DNA of 64,000 nt from Austwickia sp. Its GTDB lineage: Bacteria > Actinomycetota > Actinomycetes > Actinomycetales > Dermatophilaceae. Location of the stretch: the NCBI GenBank assembly GCA_016699675.1, contig CP064985.1, forward strand, positions 2,418,001-2,482,000, in the 5' to 3' direction. The position numbers were made by a program, and so were the translations under genes. Positions 61,446-64,000 of this stretch are shown here, one piece after another. A model generated the notes under the pieces. That model worked only from the letters and a program-made list of their open reading frames with translations, searched no databases and was not told where the DNA came from. Positions within the stretch are counted from its first letter, which is position 1. Each line of letters opens with the position of its first letter.

Positions 61446-62111
61446 ATGTCCATCCGTTATACGCAACCACCTGACAATGCCGCGGAGATTGTCCGCGCGG
61501 GCCTTGAGCAGGCCGTGACCGCCGGGATTACCTCGGAAGCATCCGACGTCGGTGCCCCGACGCCGGAACTCACCCGACCGCACGATGTGTACGACATCGG
61601 TGCGGACGCCGTTGCTGCTGGTGGCGATGTATCCGCCGCCCGCCTCACCAGTGTCCGTGGGCTCGTCGGGCGGGGAGACTCCGCGGTGGCCGTCGAAATG
61701 CACGAGGTCCCCGCCGGCGCGTCCGGGCAGCCAGGTGCCACCGGGGCCGCAGGGCCGACGGTCCAGGCCGAACCACGCGAATCGCCGCCGCCAGGCAGCC
61801 ACGCGCTGAGCCAGGTCAATTCCGGCCCGTACGTGGGTTCGACCGAACGCGAACTCGACCGGTTGGAGGCCAGCGCAGCGGACTCTGAGGCGGACGTTGA
61901 GGTCCGGGTGTTGCGCTGCTCGGCGTTGTACTTCATGGCCCTCTGGCTGCACCGTCCCGACAACCCTGACCACGACCAGTTCCGGCCGCTCGAACCGGTG
62001 CCCCCGGGCCTGGAGGCGGATCGGACCTACAGCCTCAGGGAGCTCATGGCGGTCTTACAGCCGCAAGCGGCTCGGCTCTTGTCGGCCCACGAGCCGGGGA
62101 TGTCTTCCTGA
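61446..62111 (+). CDS. Hypothetical partner protein of the cysteine peptidase
   Basis: A 221-residue protein with AGGGAG 5 nt before its ATG and a 20-bp gap from the peptidase gene. It has no recognised family, signal peptide or membrane segment. The N-terminal ~100 residues are acidic/helical, the middle (GASGQPGATGAAGPTVQAEP) is disordered, and the C-terminal ~75 residues (ALYFMALWLHRPDNPDH, YSLRELMAVLQPQAARLL) look folded. It could be a substrate, inhibitor, chaperone or cofactor of the peptidase; nothing decides between these. Confidence 0.65.
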   Translation: MSIRYTQPPDNAAEIVRAGLEQAVTAGITSEASDVGAPTPELTRPHDVYDIGADAVAAGGDVSAARLTSVRGLVGRGDSAVAVEMHEVPAGASGQPGATGAAGPTVQAEPRESPPPGSHALSQVNSGPYVGSTERELDRLEASAADSEADVEVRVLRCSALYFMALWLHRPDNPDHDQFRPLEPVPPGLEADRTYSLRELMAVLQPQAARLLSAHEPGMSS

Positions 62112-62120
62112 GACATGGGC

Positions 62121-62154
62121 GGCTCCCGCCGGGTTTCTTGCCCAGGCGGGAGCC
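62121..62154 (+). terminator. Terminator after the peptidase-partner operon
   Basis: GGCTCCCGCC (62121-62130) and GGCGGGAGCC (62145-62154) form a 10-bp stem with a 14-nt loop containing TTTCTT, 9 bp after the stop. Confidence 0.8.
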
Positions 62155-62276
62155 GGCCCGAAAGGCCGCTGGTGCGGACCTATGCGGGGTCCTTGACGAT
62201 GTTGACCATTTCTTTAGCTAAACCTCACCGAGCCCAGGTGGGCCGACCGTGGTGGAGGCCGATGGGGAAGGTTTCC

Positions 62277-62410
62277 GGCAGGGAAGCCGGGTGCAGGGCC
62301 GGTTGGGGAACCGGGGCGGAACCGGTTGGGGAACCGGGGCGGAACCGGTTGGGGAACCGGAGCAAGGCCGGCAGGGGAGCCGGGAGTAGGGGCCGGCTGG
62401 GGAGCCGGGA
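62277..62410. repeat. GC-rich minisatellite of 23-25 bp units
   Basis: About six tandem units run from 62277: a 24-bp unit to 62300, three units of 23 bp (62301-62323, 62324-62346, 62347-62369), one of 25 bp (62370-62394) and a partial. The first two 23-bp copies are identical (GGTTGGGGAACCGGGGCGGA plus ACC); outer copies diverge. No ORF uses it convincingly. Confidence 0.8.
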
Positions 62411-62637
62411 TGGTCAAGTCCCCGGTAGTGGTGTAGCCGTGCGTTTTCCTTGGGGTGGGGTTAGCCCGGATGTTGCATGGGGGCTTGCTGGTGGGGGCCG
62501 GGCCGTCGTTGACGCCTCGGTGGGGCTGATTCTGGCCGGTGGGTATGACAATGTCCCGGGGCGGCGCTTCCGGTGGGCGTCGTCTTCCACGGACGAGGGC
62601 TGTGTTGCGGGTTGTCGGGGCGGGGTGGTGGCGTTGC
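62411..62637. other. Noncoding flank of the IS1380-type element
   Basis: The 227 bp between the minisatellite and the transposase stop show no coding signal. One end of the IS should lie here; the stretch near 62413-62435 is a candidate, but the other end is outside the window so no inverted repeat can be matched. Confidence 0.4.
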
Positions 62638-64000
62638 TCAGGGCGGGGCCAGGATCGCGAGGCGGTCCCATCCGGTGGTGAAGAGTCCCGCCCAGGGCGC
62701 CGTGACCTTGACGTGGAGCAGGCGTTGCCTACCGGTGTGGGCCAGGGTGGCTGCGATGGTGAAGAGCCGCAGCCGTAGCGTCTTGGGTTCCCAGCGGCGG
62801 GCATCGGTGCTGGTGAAGGCCAGCATGCCCATCCACGCGATCAGGTCGTTCGCGAGTTGCACGATCAGGAGCCAGATTCGGTTCTGGGCGAAGCCCTGCA
62901 GGGGCAGGTTGGTCAGGCCGGTGTCTTTGGCGATGCGGATCCGGTCTTCGCAGCGGGCCCGGCGCCGGTGGCGTAGTTCCAGGTCGGCCAGTTGCCCACG
63001 GGTCGTGTTGGTGACGAAAGCGGTCAGCCGGTACCCCTCGACGTCGGTGAAGCGGAGTTGGGCGCCGGGGTGGGGTCGTTCGCGTCGGACGATGGCCCGC
63101 ATCCCGGCCGGGTACCCCGTGAGGAGACCCTTAGCCGCGAGGAGGTCGGTGAGCTCGACGACGGCCGCGCCGTCCCGGACGTCGCCGTCGGCGTCGAGGG
63201 CGACCTGCCAGGCGGTCTCGGGGATCAGCGCGTACAGCTGGGGCGTGCTGGTGGGCAGGGTGTACCCGATGGAGTACGACAGGCCGCGCCGGTCCAGGAA
63301 GGTCAGGAACTCCCGGGTGCCACCGGCGCCGTCGGTGCGGATCAAGACTTTCTTGCCGGGCCGGGAGGGGTTGATCCCGGGCACCGCCGCCAGCGCCGTC
63401 TTGGTCACGGCGATGTGGTCAGCGGCCGTGTTCGACCCAGCGTTCCCCGCTCGCAGCAGCATGCCGAGCGGTTCGCCGGTGCCCGTCTTGCCGTGGTCGA
63501 GGAAGGCGCACAGCGGGTGGAAGCCGTAGCCATGTTTGAACGTGGCGGCGGCGTTCTCCTTCTCGGAGTGGGCCGTGATCAGCGTCGCGTCAAGGTCGAT
63601 GACCAGCGGATCGGTTGCTGAGGCTGCGTGGTTCGGGGCATGGGTTCCGGCCCGATGCCACACGTGGGCGCGGGCCGCGGTTCGGGCCGCGCCACGGCCT
63701 TCTCCACGGCGGTGACCTGCGAGGTCAGGGACGCGATCGTCCGGCTAATCGTCGCATCGGAAGCGACCGGCCCGTACAGGGCGGGCTCGACTCGTAACAA
63801 CGTCACGTCGCGGCAGGCGTCCCCACCCAGGGCCAGCGTGATCGCCAGGTCGAGTAGCACCTTGGCCGGATCGTGCCGCGCCAACGGCTTACGCCACGGC
63901 GTCAGCGCAGCGCTCAACGTCGCGGCCAGCCCCGACACTGTCGCAGTCTGGGCCAGCAGCGCCCCACCGGCCTGGGCAACCGCCGGAACGGTGGCCGCGT
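62638..64000 (-). mobile_element. IS1380-family element, truncated by the window end
   Basis: The transposase reading frames occupy the rest of the window and remain open at base 64000, so the 5' end of the element is missing. It closes the accessory region on the right. Confidence 0.75.
62638..64000 (-). pseudogene. IS1380-type transposase, frameshifted and partial
   Basis: The N-terminal frame (open at 64000, reading to ~63687) encodes LAATLSAALTPWRKPLARHD, VLLDLAITLALGGDACRDVT and LYGPVASDATISRTIASL. The C-terminal frame (~63687 to 62638) carries the DDE core: PLVIDLDATLITAHSEKENA, VLIRTDGAGGTREFLTFLDR, and RCEDRIRIAKDTGLTNLP. The two join if one G is restored in a GC run near 63687, giving VARARTAARAHVWH. 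A single-base deletion is the simplest reading; sequencing error is possible. Confidence 0.8.

Noticed and set aside
62115..62804. ORFs over the minisatellite on both strands
   Set aside because: Their repeats come only from the tandem DNA array, there is no ribosome binding site, and the frames run into the transposase.

Overview
This is a very GC-rich window from an actinobacterium. Evidence for that placement: mycothiol genes (mshA, mshD), CarD, a GlnR-type orphan regulator, RegX3/SenX3, an Rpf-type resuscitation factor behind a c-di-AMP riboswitch, and gene orders that match known actinobacterial blocks. From general knowledge these blocks are glnR-mshD, ppk-mutT1, the XRE/hbhA/DUF2516 locus, mshA-YbjN-gpm-senX3-regX3, and carD-ispD-ispF-cysS-rlmB as in mycobacteria. 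The divergent phoU/senX3-regX3 layout and the 11-nt PHO-box repeats look more like Streptomyces. A Micrococcales-type host is a guess; the sequence alone does not fix the genus.

Layout. 1-8.2 kb: end of a DUF3516 helicase, a tandem-repeat spacer, deoC, then treY-treZ (trehalose from maltodextrin) and a conserved hypothetical. 8.2-12.4 kb: pstS-pstC-pstA-pstB behind a PHO box. 12.5-16.2 kb: a small Cys-rich ORF and an MMPL exporter with its TetR-type regulator. 16.4-20.6 kb (minus): mshD-ppk-mutT1, divergent from a secreted 5'-nucleotidase. 22.5-26.5 kb: glnR (minus), then an overlapping run of MoaD-like, membrane protein, nitrobindin-like, Fur-family and YgfZ genes. 26.5-29.9 kb: an XRE regulator fused in frame to an HBHA-like protein, DUF2516, an alpha/beta hydrolase and a cupin. 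29.9-36.6 kb: a methyltransferase, mshA, YbjN, gpmA, phoU and senX3-regX3. 36.6-45.1 kb: a lipoprotein, carD, ispD, a secreted phosphoesterase inserted on the opposite strand, ispF, two unknowns, cysS and rlmB. 45.1-55.3 kb: a DUF4032 protein, an RHH/ParE toxin-antitoxin pair, a malEFG plus ATPase maltose importer with a LacI repressor, and otsB-otsA. 55.5-58.6 kb: a membrane-anchored Ser/Thr kinase and rpf. 58.6-64 kb: an accessory region with tRNA-Thr, tRNA 3'-end fragments, an IS630-type element, a cysteine peptidase with three zinc-ribbon-like repeats plus a partner gene, a GC-rich minisatellite, and a frameshifted IS1380-type transposase cut by the window edge.

How the genes work together. 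Phosphate is the main theme. A two-component system (SenX3/RegX3), PhoU, the Pst transporter, polyphosphate kinase, a secreted phosphoesterase and a 5'-nucleotidase share the window. PHO-box-like paired 11-mers occur before pstS, between phoU and senX3, before the phosphoesterase, and, oddly, at the 3' end of phoU. A second theme is alpha-glucan and trehalose metabolism (treYZ, otsAB, malEFG). A third is redox and thiol protection (mshA, mshD, Fur, nitrobindin-like, YgfZ).

Most unusual items: the repeat-bearing papain-like peptidase and its partner gene in the tRNA-Thr/IS region; the in-frame XRE-HBHA fusion that keeps a perfect internal ribosome binding site; and the orphan PHO box facing phoU.
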